Part shown: one piece after another, positions 38,954 to 51,212 of the stretch | How positions within the stretch are numbered: position 1 is the stretch's first letter | Layout: every line of letters starts with the position of its first letter | Source of the DNA: Sitta carolinensis | Taxonomy: Eukaryota; Chordata; Aves; Passeriformes; Sittidae | DNA: 64,000 bases | Direction of reading: 5' to 3' | NCBI GenBank assembly: GCA_032173965.1 | Contig: CM063284.1 | Span: forward strand, 107,279,910-107,343,909 | The notes under the pieces: model-generated | Seen by the model: only the letters and a program-made list of their open reading frames with translations | What the model was told of the DNA's origin: nothing | Database searches by the model: none | Position numbers and translations under genes: made by a program

Positions 38954-41157
38954 CACCAACAGAAGCTGCAGAATCTTCAACTGGTCTCTCTGTTTTAAGA
39001 AAATATCCAAGTGGGAAATTAGTGGGATGTGGTCACACTGGGCCATGTGAAAATTAAATTCTAGCAAAATGAACTGAAATGAGATTGATCACTATATGCT
39101 AAGGCACCACAGCCCTGCCATAGTGTAGCTGTCAGCAGTAAGAGAGGAGAACTCTCTCTGACTTCAACTACTCCTGTTAACAGTATAAGCAACAAAAAGC
39201 TCATTCAGCCCAATTCACTGGAGACCTCTTGAGAAATCAGCTACAGAGATCAGCTATGATCTGAGTAATTTCTTTGTGTGTTTCTTTATACAACTGTTTT
39301 GTGAACTTTGCATAGCTGACCCTCACGTGACATTTGAGGCTGGAGTCTGGCCTTCTCCTTACACAGAATTGAATGGCAAGAAGAAAAGCTCTAGTGGTTT
39401 TAGTTGTTCTCAGAGAGCTTCAGGGACCTGGACTCCCGGAGAGTGTGGTACCACTTCAAGGAGCTCTGGCATAGCTTTTGGAAGAAGCTCTGGGCATGGT
39501 TTCCAGGGCTTCGGATCAGAGGCAGTTCTCTCTGGGCAAACCACTGCTCAACCCAGGGACTTGTGGGTAAGAACGGGTCAGAGCGCAGATCCTGACACTG
39601 GGTCCTACACCACTGGGCCTGTTCAGAGTGGGGGACAGAGCATGGGATGAGCATCAGACCTGATTGTGCCCCCTGAGAAACAAAAATGCCATAGACCTGT
39701 TAGGGAGGTGGGGAATAAGGTGGACTGAGGAGGCCTGAGTAGGGTCAGCTGTTGGGCTGAAGGCCCTCTGTAACATGTAGATGCAAATCTTGTAAAAATA
39801 TACTCAGCCTTCTCAACAGACACTGCCCCTGGGTGGGGGATAGGATATTCACAGCCCCACAGGTAGTGGGGGAGGATGGCTCCCCCTGGCACAGAGCTCT
39901 CCGTGTCTGTGCTGAGAGCTGCCTGGGTGCAGCTGTGCTGGGAATCTGTGCACACCATGCAGGGAACATGGCTCCATGCATCTTGGGGTGGCTGCTCTGG
40001 GATCTTGCAGAAATCCATCTAGAAGGCTTGCAAGAGAAACAGAAAAGAGGAACAAGTTAAGCTGGTGTGCCAACAGGCCTCTTATCTGAGAAGGCTTTTC
40101 CTTTTTCTTTCTTTTTCTGTTCCTGTATTTTATTCACAAAGATCCGCAATGTATAATATGTATATACATGTATATAGAAATATTAGATTTGGATAGGAAA
40201 ATATGGGCTGCAGGAGCCTGTGGACAATACTCCCTTTTTAGTTGTTATAAAAAAGAAAATAATTGTGAAAGCCGAGAGAAATCTGCAGCTGCTCCAGGCT
40301 ATTCATACCATAAGAGATCCCATCAGGCTTTCTTTATTGTTGCAGTTTTGGCAAATTATTTTCTTATCACACACAACCTATTCACTTCTGTTCCTGGGTA
40401 AGCACTTAGGCTCATAAAGCAGTGGGTCAGCAACAGTTTAGCATAGAGCACATGGAACTACTGACCTTGGGACTGCTGGTGCCTGCCCCTCCAAAAAGCA
40501 GCAACTGGAGTCAATAAAAAACTGGCCAGACCAGTCCATCAGTGAGCCCAGCTCTGTCACTGCTCGCATGGCTTACTCGATGGCTGTGCAGCCCTCTTCT
40601 CCTCCTCCTGCCATTGTGCCTCACCTTATGGAATGCAATCATGGCTCCTTCCCCAGCAGAGTGGGATGTGTGGCTGGCTGCCTCCCTGACCTGACATGCA
40701 TTTTCCCAGGAGAGGCACAAGTACCTATCCATGTGCATATTCTCCTATATGCACCGTGGGCATGATTGCACCCAAGGAATGTGTGATATAGATTAGATCA
40801 GCAGCAGTGTTCAACTGTCTCCAGGCCAGGCAATGAGTTTATTGTGCCCAACACACATGTGCACCGGACAAATGCTCTGGCATCTTCAGCGTGGGCAGAG
40901 AGCATGCTGCTCCTATTATACTAGCCCATTAGGGAAGCAATTTGAAGAAAAATATTTAGCAATTTGGAAGGAAGCATGGTTCCAAAATGGCTTGTTTCTG
41001 TGTGACAGCCTGCCATGTACAGATGAAAGGGAAGGCTTGTAACAAATTTTCATTACCCGCAAATAAAAAAAAAAGCAACAGCAGGCAGAGCAAGTGCTTT
41101 CAGCCTGAGAGGTGTGGCCAGAAATCCCCCCAGGAGACCACAAAGGAGCCTCAGCAA

Positions 41158-41183
41158 AATAAATCAATCAATCTATCAATCAC
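41158..41183. repeat. short (ATCA)n run
   Basis: About six imperfect tetranucleotide units ('aatcaatcaatctatcaatc') lie directly before the sequence 'cacttacacttgcatagcgc', which is discussed as a finding. Confidence 0.75.
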
Positions 41184-42826
41184 TTACACTTGCATAGCGC
41201 CCTTTATGAAAATGGCAATCAGTGCCTGACAGCCTGTCAGACTTTGGCCTTCAAGTCTTTGCCTCAAAACTAGTCATTAAGTTCACCAAAATACAAGCTA
41301 CAGCTCCCTGCTCTCACTCGGCATCCTTGCTCACCTTCCTTCCCTAAGCTGCTGTGATTTCTCCGTAGAAAACATTCTTTGCTCAGAGCAGCTGTGACCA
41401 GGGTTTGTGACACCGTGCAGCAGAGGGGGGTCTGTAAACAACACACACACTTCAGACTTGCTTTGTTCCCATTCTCTGGTTCAAATTTGGACCCAGCATT
41501 TGGCATGGAAGCTTGTCCTGCAAGAAGCAGAGCCATTGGAAGCAGAGCACATCGTTCCACTGCACACAGCATCTCACGCTACTCACCTTCACTTGCAAAT
41601 TTCTCTCCAAAGCAGAGTTCAGAGGGCAAATGAAGTACTTTGGTGGAAAGAGCTGTCCACTAACAGACCATTTCTCTTCAAAATCACAGGGAAGCCCACC
41701 TGCTGTGAGTGTGTAGATGAAGGTAGCCCCCTAGATACAACTTCTAGGTATGTCAGTCGCTTTGCTCTCTCACGATGAAGTGTGGTACTAACCCTTCCTC
41801 TGCTAGTCTACAGCTTCCCTCCCAAAAGAGCTAACTGAAGTCTCTTGACTAAATCCCCACACAAATAAAATTTTCCAAGTGAAGATATTTGTTTTTAGAA
41901 GCAGCACAAGAACATGAGGCTGAGGCTTTATTTTCTCTGATAAAAACAGGGTTCAGGTACAGACTCTGGTTTAGAAAGTTCCCAATCTGGGAAGCTGTGG
42001 TTTAGGCAGTACAGCCTTCCACAGGTACTTCTTCTGTGAGTTTATCCTATTTTGTTTGGGACTTACATATAGTTTCAGCCTTGAGATTCCTTGAGTTTCT
42101 TACTTTTGTTTATTTTATGTTTACTACCCAATGTTTTCATTTGAAAAGCCTTTTTTGCTTTCATTTGGGGAAGCAATGGTCGGTAACCTCCATTTCCTCA
42201 TTAGACTTCTCTGTGTTTTTATAGACTTTTGCCTTATACTTCCTTGATAATCTTTTTTCCAGGTAAAAATGTCCAGCTCTATTTAATCTTTCTCATATTT
42301 GGGAGCTGCTCCACATCTTTGATCACTTGATTTGCCCTCTTTTGCCAGCTTTATGGCTTGATTACATATCTCTGGAGACAGAAGGACAGAAAAGTGTATT
42401 TACCACTTGCTTGCTATTAATTTCCCATTTATACCTAAAATTTTGGGGTTTTTCCTTTTTTTTTTTTTTGCTATAGCTAAACACTTTGAGCTAGCATTTT
42501 CATAAAGCAAATCACTCTGGATTTAAGACATCTTTTTGAAAATACCAACATCCAATTTTGATCCCAACACCTTGCCTGTAATCTTAGTGGTATTTTTCTA
42601 TATATATGTTAGTTTGTATTTATTAGCATTGTATGTGTCCTGCCACTCTATTACCTAGTTGCTCCATGACCAATGTCGTGAAGCTTTTCCATATCTCAGT
42701 GCAGTCAGGTTTGGGTTTTACTACTGAACATAATATTGCAATATCAGTGAATGGCATCATATTGATTTTCATTCTCTGTTTTATGAATATGATACAATAC
42801 GGAGTCTTGTCAGCCTGGCCTTGCAA

Positions 42827-43024
42827 CTCCACAAGGAGCAGGTTGCCCAGGGAAGTTAAGGATGCCCTATCCTTGGAGGTGTTCAAGGTCAGGTTGGATG
42901 GGGCTTCAAGCAGCCTGGTCTAGTGGGAGGCGTTCCTGCCCATGGCAGGGGGTTTGGAACTAGATGATCTTCACGGTCCCATTGCAACCCAAACAATTTC
43001 ATGAACCTTTGATCCTATGATAAA
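42827..43024 (+). mobile_element. CR1 LINE 3' end, 5'-truncated
   Basis: The CR1 terminal consensus can be followed continuously: 'gagcaggttgcccaggg', 'cttggaggtgttcaaggtca', 'ggttggatggggc', 'agcctggtctagtgggagg', 'ttcctgcccatggcaggggg', 'ttggaactagatgatctt', then 'atttcatgaacctttgatcc' and 'tatgat'. Less than 200 bases remain, with no coding part. The agreement with the consensus is closer here than in the copy at 20.5 kb. Confidence 0.95.
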
Positions 43025-44754
43025 CAACTTTGTGCTCCGAAATAGAGCGACTGTCAAACTAATCAAAAAAATTAAATCTAATTCCTATGTATATATTTTC
43101 ACATGTGACACTGCACCATTTCCAGCAGCTCTCCCTTCCCCTGCAATCCCTCAATCTGACTGAGGAGCACTACAGGTCACAGAGACAAAGAATTTGGATT
43201 TGGAAAGGGGTGAAAAAGAAAAAAAAATAGAGGGAGCCAAGAATATAAGCCAGAGCTTTCCAATTTTTTTGTCCATTTCTGCAGGGTTTAGGGATAAGTG
43301 TATTGTGCAATCTGATTTCCATTAGTACACAGAAATGCTTCCACTTTGTTCATCCCTTTCTCAAAAAAGAGGGCCAAGTGAGGATAATACGTCATGTGAG
43401 CAGCATGAGGCAGAATTAGGGTCCTCAAGATAAGCCTTTGCATTTAACACCTCCATTCATTTTCTCTCTCTGGAGATTTTGGAAACCTCCACTAATGACT
43501 GAAAATTCTATTGGGATAGATTTTTTTTAAAAAATCTTCTTTAAGTGATGAGATAGAAGTCACTGCTTCTTAGTAACTATCAATTAAATCTGAATCTTTC
43601 TTCTTTTCCACTTAGATAATATTTTCTGATTATATTAATTCTTTTTTCTTTCTTGCCTCTTTTGGCCAACGGGTTTCAAATTCCTTTTAGGGACTTGCAG
43701 AAATTGAAATTATACAAACATTTAAAAAAGTGGAATGCTAAAGCTGTTAATTAAATATTTTCCTCATATTTCTTACCTGCATTCTTGTTTGTCTTGCCAA
43801 ATATTATTTGGAATAATATTGTAAAGGTAGGGAGATAAAACCACTGGACATACAAATTTGAATACCGTGTAAAGAATCAGTTTTCATACAGGTGTGTATT
43901 TGTGGTAGGTACAATACATAAGTAGGAAGTTTCACAGGTAAAAAACCAGAAAATGAAAGAGGAGAGACACAAAAAGAAGAAAAAGGTGCAAAATAACTTC
44001 AGAGCAAGTGACATAATACTTTTATTTATCATTTACTTCCAATTGCATTTGAAATTGCAGAGTTGCTATAATTTAATCACCCATGTTCTGAAAATAACTG
44101 CAGGTATTTAAAGTTCTTGCTTTTCAGAGGAAGCTGACCCCTGCTTTTATCAACTAAATAAGCTATTTTTAAAATATGTAAATTGCACTCTAAAGTAACT
44201 CTGTTGGATTTCAAGTGCTTCATAATGTAGATGGAAACTGCATTCATCTCTGCCTCACTTATATTGAAGTCTGCACCATGTTTTACATGGTGGATTCCTG
44301 ATCTTTGTTGTGCGTGTAAACACTACTACAACATGAATCTTTGTATGTATCTGTGTGTACTAAAGCAACACTTTTTTTGTTTTTTTAAACTTGAAAAGCC
44401 ATATTGTCAGAGCTTTGCTTCTACTACGTCATCTGTACTTACAAAACCACCTGAGAATACATGCAGAAATTGCTAGGCTGTGTTAAAGAGTGAGCCAAGG
44501 CACTCTGTTCTGCTTACTATGTACAAGGCATGCCTCTGGATGATGAGGAGAAAATAAGAAAAATATTCCTGCTAAGTCTTGGAGAGTTTCATTACAGAGG
44601 ATGTTTGTTCCTGGCCTGGGAAATGTACCCATATATGCTATGAGGAAAAAGATGCAGTAGGCTAGAAAAGGATTGTCACTGTCTTTGTTTTTCCACCTAC
44701 TGCCATTGCATGCATTCCACGGCAGTGAACTTGCATTCTTCTCACCATACACAG

Positions 44755-44876
44755 AATATACATAACGTGTAAATACATATATGTACATATATTTACACAG
44801 GTCTAAACACTTAAATATCAAGTCAAAATACAGATTCTTATGTGTGCACACGTACACATATACACTGTCATGTGTT
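44755..44876. repeat. TA/CA-rich patch with a 32-bp palindrome
   Basis: At 44767-44798 the arms GTGTAAATA and TATTTACAC are exact reverse complements around a 14-base centre that itself contains the perfect palindrome tatatgtacatata. A second alternating run, 'tgtgtgcacacgtacacata', follows at 44840-44859. The patch is a degenerate (TA/CA)n microsatellite. Confidence 0.7.
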
Positions 44877-45896
44877 ATCTGGACCAATACTGATATGTCC
44901 TCATGTATGAGGGTCACTCTTATTAATATAAGGCTATTTTTGATATTGACATTGAGACTAGGAGTACGGTTCTGCTCCAGCAAACAGAAAGATGCTTCAT
45001 CCTCAAAACATTTGAGGCCTGAATGTTACCAATTTGCTCACAGTGAGCTAATTCCATGTGCCAGTCCATGAAAGGAAAATATGTGTTATTAGCATGATAT
45101 CCGCATCACTAGAAGATGCTGAGTTTTAAATATGCCTGGCTGCATATAGTAGGAGAAAATTTTCCATGCGAGGAAGAACACTGCCCATTTTTAACTTCTG
45201 TATTCTCTTAATGCCTTGTCAAATTTGTCTTACAACTTCATGGAAGAAAATTTTGCCCTAGGTCTTCATCACCATTGAAATTTCATTTCACTGAAGAGTA
45301 GAAAGAAGTGGACAAAAGAAAATAGAAGTTTCTATTCAAAGGTTCATGTCATGCCAAACTGATGGAGAAACTCATATTGTTCCACAGTATGTTTAGCATT
45401 TAAGGACTAGGGAAATTACTATATTTTTCTTCATTTATTTTTGATTTTGAATTTAAATTTACAGTTTTAACCAATTTTACAATGGGTGCTTTATTCCTTA
45501 AGAATTCTGGTAGCTGAGTAAAACAGAGAAATCATCTTCTGACAGATGAAAATGGGAAATTGTTGCTGGAACCTTTGGGGTTTTCTCAAATCTTTGGAAA
45601 AAATAGACTACAAACCTGCAAATTTTGTTACCATTTTCAGCTGTTTCATCTATTCAAATGATAAACTGCGCTTCCTGTGTCTGTATTTACATCAGATGTT
45701 GATATGCCACCTTCCTACAAGATTTTTAATTATTTTTTATTATATTTTCAGCCATTTTCTCTGTAATTTTATGTTTTATGTTATACTTTAGCTTCAATGA
45801 ACTGCCTATTAGCTTACTACTCTATATGGAAGCTGATGCATTCAAAGATTTCCTTCGGGTCCTCCATATAGCTCCATTCCACTGGTGGTGTTTTTA

Positions 45897-45922
45897 TTTT
45901 TTTTTTTTTTTTTTTTTTTTTT
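45897..45922. repeat. poly-T tract (T26)
   Basis: Twenty-six uninterrupted T residues follow 'tttttatttt' context. On the minus strand this would be a long A tail, but the sequence upstream of it on that strand has no AATAAA signal within the nearest 100 bases that I can see and no recognisable gene. A retrocopy is therefore not supported. Confidence 0.95.
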
Positions 45923-48900
45923 ACAATGACTTTTGATTCATTCTGTACATCTAATTTTTCCCACGTAACATCAGTAAAAGAGAATATAGGAGGGGGATGG
46001 TTTACTCCAAACAGGGGTCTCCCTCTTGGCTTTGATTTGCTTGGCAATCAGAGATTTTGTGTACAATCTCGCGCAGCAAAAGGTGAGAAATGCAGAAGCA
46101 CTGGCTTTTAACAAAAATACAGACAGCAGCAGGAAGTCTTCTCTGCCCAATTACAAGGTGATCTCAGTTCATTTTTATGGTTTGATTTTTTTTTATCACA
46201 TATGTTTCCAAACACAGTCCTGATATCCTGTGGGGATGCTTTTGTAAAGAGCCAGAGCTTCTGATTTAAGAAGCTTCAAAAATAGCACTCTGCCTCTTCA
46301 GTCTGGAAAAGAGCAGTCATGTAACAACACATTTATTCTCTTTGAAAAATAGAAGGATGTCAAAAGAAAAGTTCACAGTGAAATTAGGCTGATTTGTTTT
46401 GTGGTCCTGTGATTTTGACTTCAGATGTAGGAGGGAAAAAACAACAGTTTGTTTACTAGACAAAAATAACTATTAAAACAAATTTTGTGCTCAGAAAATT
46501 TCTTTGCCAAATAGGCACTGTCATCAATTATACAAGACCCCTGGAAAAATATAAATAAAAAGGCAAGCTAGATATCCATGGATGGATTTTTTTCCCTGCA
46601 GTCAGCACACATCTCAGCCCTCACATTCAGAGAGGGAAAATCTCATTAATTTAGATATAAATGATCAGCATTTCCCACAGATTTCCTCTCTGTTGTGACG
46701 GATGCTAACTGGGAGTCTTCTAGTATCTCCCTCGCCTAGCAAGAGTGGCTTCTACTGATGCCACTTGGGAGGAACTGACATTTGGGACACAGTGAGAAGT
46801 CATCAAGGCATTGCTAGGTGTTATTTTTTTCCAGGCAGGACCACCCAGAAAAGCACTGCTCAGAGTACCAACACAGCTCACTCTGTAAATTTTATGCAGC
46901 TTCCTCCCACTGCATCATCTGAATAATTGCACCCTGCATATCTGCATTAATGAATTCGCTCTCTAAGAAACTCAGAGTAAATTATCCAGATGGTAAAAGA
47001 GAATGGCATGGCCATCTTCCTCCTCAGTGTGCTAAGTCAGCCCAACATGCACATAATGATGCTAACACAGGTGGGAGGTGGACACCCAGACAGTGCGTGG
47101 TTCATCTTCAGCATTTCCACTTGTGTGGCAAGTATGATTGTATATCCCCTGGAGACTTATTTCAGGCTCACAGGGATGCACTACGTAGTGCTTAATGATA
47201 GACAACTTTCTCCTAATGATGTGGCTTACACCAATTTGTGTTTATCCAGCAACATTTCCCTTTTAAGCAGGCTGGACTCCTCTGTCCCTAGGTAGCATGC
47301 CATTCCCTCTTTCCCTCTCTCTCCTGCACACAATGTCTCAAGCCACCACATTTGAAATAAAATACAAATCAAACCAAAGACAGAAAGCAGTTTTGATAGT
47401 CCTGTCTGTTGAAACTGAGACCTAGCCCAGAATGTTCAGAGTCTGCTGTGTCCAGATGCCTGAAGGGAAGCCCCCTGTAATCTCAAGTGCAGCAGGGAAC
47501 AGGTCATTGTGGGACTGTCAGTACTCTGCAACATCTAAAATGGGGTCAAAAGAAAGGAAATCAGAGTTCTGGTCCATGCTCCACTAACCAGATTCCGCCA
47601 TAATTTTTGAAAGACATCCACAATTCCACATCATGCCTAGCAGCAGCAGGGTCAAAATTCCTACTAGCTTTAGGGTCAAGCCTATAATTTCTCCAGGTTT
47701 CATCCAGGCTACCTGTGCAATGGACACCCTAACACCATAGGTAGTGTTACCATTCCACTTACCTCCTGGAAGCCTGTCTCCATTTCAGATTCCCCAACTT
47801 ACCCCAACAGAAGCCAATGGGAAAATTGTAAGCATAAGCAGTGATATCTGATAGTGCTGAAGTCTTTTTAAAATGGGGAAAAACCCCTAAAAGTCCACTC
47901 CCATGTACTCCCCATTGTTGTTTTCCTCGAGCTTATTGATTTCTTCAAAGGGCATGTCCAAGAAAAGCACTGTAAATATCTCCCTAAATAAGGATTCGTT
48001 ATATAAATAGTTCCAGAACATAGAAAAAAGCCATAGAGAGCATAACCATTTACAATGAAGATTTTGTGCATTTGTTAATAGTGTGCTGAATTTTTAAATT
48101 GTACAACTAGTGAGAAATTTAGCATCCAAGCTTAATAGAAAAAAACCAATTCCTTGTAAGCGTTCATCATGAAAAAACACTAAACCAAAGAATCCCTGAA
48201 ACGTCACCTCAAAACACGGACAGTTATGCCAAAAGCCATGAAAAAGCATGTGACTGGGCAGTGGTAAGCAGCTAGAGAAGTTGCACCAAATTTGGGGAAA
48301 AGAAAACTACTATTTGGGAAATGAGAAGGGATGAATAGCAATCCAGTATTTCAACCAGGAATTGAACGGTGCAGTGTTGGGTGACATTTTTATATGTGCT
48401 GCACTCCCCACTTCAGTCACGAGGTGGGGTGTGAAGAGCTTGTGTAGGAAATGCTATGTATTGTTCATCAAAGGAAACATGGAAGAGAGAGAGAAAGGCT
48501 CTGCTGCAAAGTGCTGGGGCTAACACACTAGAATCTGTCATTTTTTTGAAACATACTTTTTGAGACAGCAAAGTAAACAGATCAATTTATGCGTATATGA
48601 AAGGAGGATGGGAGCTTCAGTGCTTCAGATGTGCTGCATATATGAAAGGCCCATTGATTTTCTATTACCAAAAGAGAGAACATGGAAAATATGGCTTTCT
48701 ACAATCAAGATTTGCACTTATTTTTCTTCTTCTTATTGTTATGACATCAAATGTAATACATAACTACACCTAAGAACTTCTGCAGTTCCATCTTCCATTG
48801 TTCAATTTCCATAAAGTAGCTGTTATCTACTCAAAAATTGAGAGATGGTGGAGAGGGAGACCTTTGTGAGGAAGGGAGCATTCCTGCCTGTGTCCTGGAC

Positions 48901-49869
48901 AGCAGACCATGCACACTCTCCCTTGAATTCCCAAGCAATAGCATCATGTTCCCCAACTGTTATTTGGGAATGCCAACTAAAATAGAATGATTATAACAAA
49001 AATCAGAGAAGTAAAAGCAGGGCAAATAGTCCCCAGTGGAAGGGCATCATGTGTAACACATTGAAATAACTTTTAAACTATGTGAAAGCATTTGGGTTTT
49101 GTTCACGGTGGATATGCCACTGTCCCCCTTGTGATTTAAGGAACGGATAACCCTGCCTCTTGCTGGGAAGGTGGTGTCTCAGTTGAATAGACTCATTTTT
49201 CTCGCTGTTACCTGGTACAAGATTCCAATACACAGTCATCTCCATGGGAGGTCAGCATAATGCAGACAGGAGAAGCAGTGATGATGGAAAGGTGTAGCAT
49301 ATAGCAGCAGTACATGCCTGGACTGTATGGTATGTTATAAAAGCCCTTTTTGGTATCTTTATGATTTTTAGATTTACAGGTGCTACACTGGGTCACTGAT
49401 CTGGTTGGAGATAGGTAAATCCCAAGTGAAATGACCTCTGCGAAACCACTCTGAACCTTCTATATATTTATACCTTCACTTGGTTAATATATGTTGCATA
49501 GTAAAATGCTAACCTTTTACCTTTCTGATTTGGGCACCACTCCAGCTTGTGCCAAAGTCTGTGGAAAATTTCAGATTTCAGGATCAATTTCACAAGCACT
49601 TGCTTTTGTTAGCTGGTACCAAGTCATAGTCACTTCGACTAAACTATCACAGATGTTAGAAATCAGAGGTCCTTCTTGCCAAAGTAATTCACTGCAATGT
49701 GTAATACTGGTGTGGATTTCACCTTCATCTTTACACCTGTGAAAAAATTGTGTGAGTGTTGTTAATCTGTATACAGCTAAAGATGAAATATGAAACCTCC
49801 TTTCAGCTGCAGTCACCAAAATTCTCCTACTAAAGCCAAATATCTTATAGGTTAGAATTACAATACATG

Positions 49870-50030
49870 AATAATAACACTTAGCACCGATACAGACCTT
49901 TTTATTCTCAAAGAGCCTTAGAAACATTAACTGGCCTTTCCAGGTTCCCCAATGAACTAGGTCAGTATCATTATTCCTGTTTTACACAGGGAGAAAGTGG
50001 GACAGAGAACCATGCCACTGGTCTGTGTTG
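49870..50030 (-). mobile_element. ancient MIR/CORE-SINE-like copy
   Basis: On the plus strand the order is 'aataataacacttagcac', 'caaagagccttagaaacatt', 'aactaggtcagtatcattat', 'tcctgttttacacagggaga' and 'agtgggacagagaa'. Its reverse complement gives the MIR layout: '...ctgtgtaaaacaggaataat', 'gatactgacctag', 'gttaatgtttctaaggctct' and 'gtgctaagtgttattatt'. The copy is old and truncated at its 5' end. Confidence 0.8.
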
Positions 50031-50750
50031 CCCTTTCCCAGTGAAATATGCAGGCACAGACAGACTCAGCAGAGGATCCACGTGCATTTGTATTGCTTCT
50101 TTGCCTGTCTCCTCAGGAGCTCTACCGCCGTGGCTTCTAGAAATAAAGTTTCCTTTCTATATCTCAGCAGTGTGAAGAAATGATGGTGTGAGTACAGGGG
50201 CAGCCTGAGCCTGGCCATGGTCAGTGTGAGAGCCCTGGGGGGTGTGAGCTAGCACAACAAATGATGGCATGATGGTAGTAGGAGCAGACATGGACATTTT
50301 AGCTTCCCTGTGGTCAGTTCATGCAGCAATAATAGAAACATTACAAGGGTACAAGAACTGCTGTAGGACTCACTCCCCGGGTTAATGGCCATTGGTGGTG
50401 TTGCTTCTTGCCCACAAGTGGCACACCCCCAGCTCCATAGTGCTGTGCAGAGGTGCCCTACAGCTGAGCTGGGATGTAGTTCAGTCACACTCTCACCAGT
50501 TTGTTTACCCTCAGTTGGCAAATGAAAACTTACCCCAAAACCATCCCCAAATTATCACCACTTTACTAGAGCTTAGCATAACTGACTCTAAATGATCCAG
50601 CTATTGATATTTACCTAGATCAGGGGAAGTTCTCACAGATTCTCAGGAATCTTCCTGAGAAATTTTCTGTACTCATTTTTTTGCTGAGGCACTCTTCAAA
50701 TTTTATTCCACAGGTTTAACTCTTCTTATCCAAATCACTCTCTCTATGTA
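50031..50750. other. non-coding DNA between SINE and CR1
   Basis: About 700 bases without a supportable gene, slightly GC-richer than the average. A 90-codon minus-strand frame (50249-50521) has no recognisable similarity. Nothing else stands out. Confidence 0.7.
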
Positions 50751-51212
50751 GAATCATAGAATTATAAAATGGTTTGGTTTAGAAGAGCCTTAAAGATCAT
50801 CTAATTCCAACCCTCCTACTATGGACAGCGATACCTTTCACTAGACCAGGTTGCTCAAAGCCCCATTCAACCTGGCCTTGAATATTTCCAGGGATGGGAG
50901 ATTCACAACTTCTCTGGGCAACTTGTTCCAGCTTGTCTCACCACTCTCACAGTAAATAATTTCTTCCTAATATCCAATCAAACCCTCTCTCTTTCAGTTT
51001 GAACCCATTCCCCCCTTGTCCTGTCACTATACGTCTTTTTACAAAGTTTCTCTCCTTTCTTGTTGATTCCCTTCAGGTACTGGAAGGCTGAAATTAGGTT
51101 GTCCCAAATCCTTCTCTTGTCCAGGATGAACAGTTCCAATTCTCTTAGCCTTTACTTGCAGTAGAGGTGCTCCAGCCCTCTGGTCATCCTGGGTTCCCAC
51201 AAACCACTCCTC
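50751..51212 (-). mobile_element. CR1 LINE 3' end, the longest copy here
   Basis: The plus strand starts with the reverse-complemented CR1 tail, 'gaatcatagaattataaaat', and continues 'cttaaagatcatctaattcc', 'tcactagaccaggttgctca', 'aacctggccttgaa', 'cttctctgggcaacttgttc', 'taatttcttcctaatatcc', 'ccccttgtcctgtcactata', 'tccttctcttgtccaggatg' and 'aggtgctccagccctctggt'. About 460 bases of the 3' untranslated region are present, and the element is 5'-truncated before any reverse transcriptase. The body is diverged but continuous. Confidence 0.95.

Larger units (their letters stand above)
24784..42826. other. non-coding unique DNA, about 18 kb
   Basis: No gene is supported. Within it are a (AAT/AAAT)-rich patch (25123-25170), ancient repeat-like fragments (26206-26412, 32760-32830), a hairpin element (28609-28700), a pyrimidine tract (29841-29897), a T7-G10 run (30284-30300) and an (ATT)n run (38936-38953). 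The longest frames (161 codons at 36294-36779; 131 at 39623-40018; 129 at 34530-34919) match nothing I know. An AT-rich block at 33.6-33.85 kb with homeodomain-type TAAT cores looks like a candidate conserved non-coding element. Confidence 0.7.
43025..49869. other. non-coding unique DNA
   Basis: No gene is supported. The longest frame is 166 codons (44483-44983, minus strand), tyrosine/valine-rich where it crosses the TA/CA-rich patch, with no recognisable domain. The stretch includes a palindrome-containing TA/CA-rich patch (44755-44876) and the longest homopolymer of the window, T26 at 45897-45922. Confidence 0.7.

Noticed and set aside
39276..40018. Overlapping frames on both strands (124 and 131 codons) as a possible endogenous retrovirus piece
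   Set aside because: I see no primer-binding site, LTR pair, zinc-knuckle Cys/His pattern, protease or reverse-transcriptase motif. The segment is merely GC-richer.
44483..44983. 166-codon minus-strand frame as a possible membrane protein
   Set aside because: Its central part is translated TA/CA microsatellite sequence giving alternating Val/Tyr/Cys/Thr residues, so the length is a composition effect.
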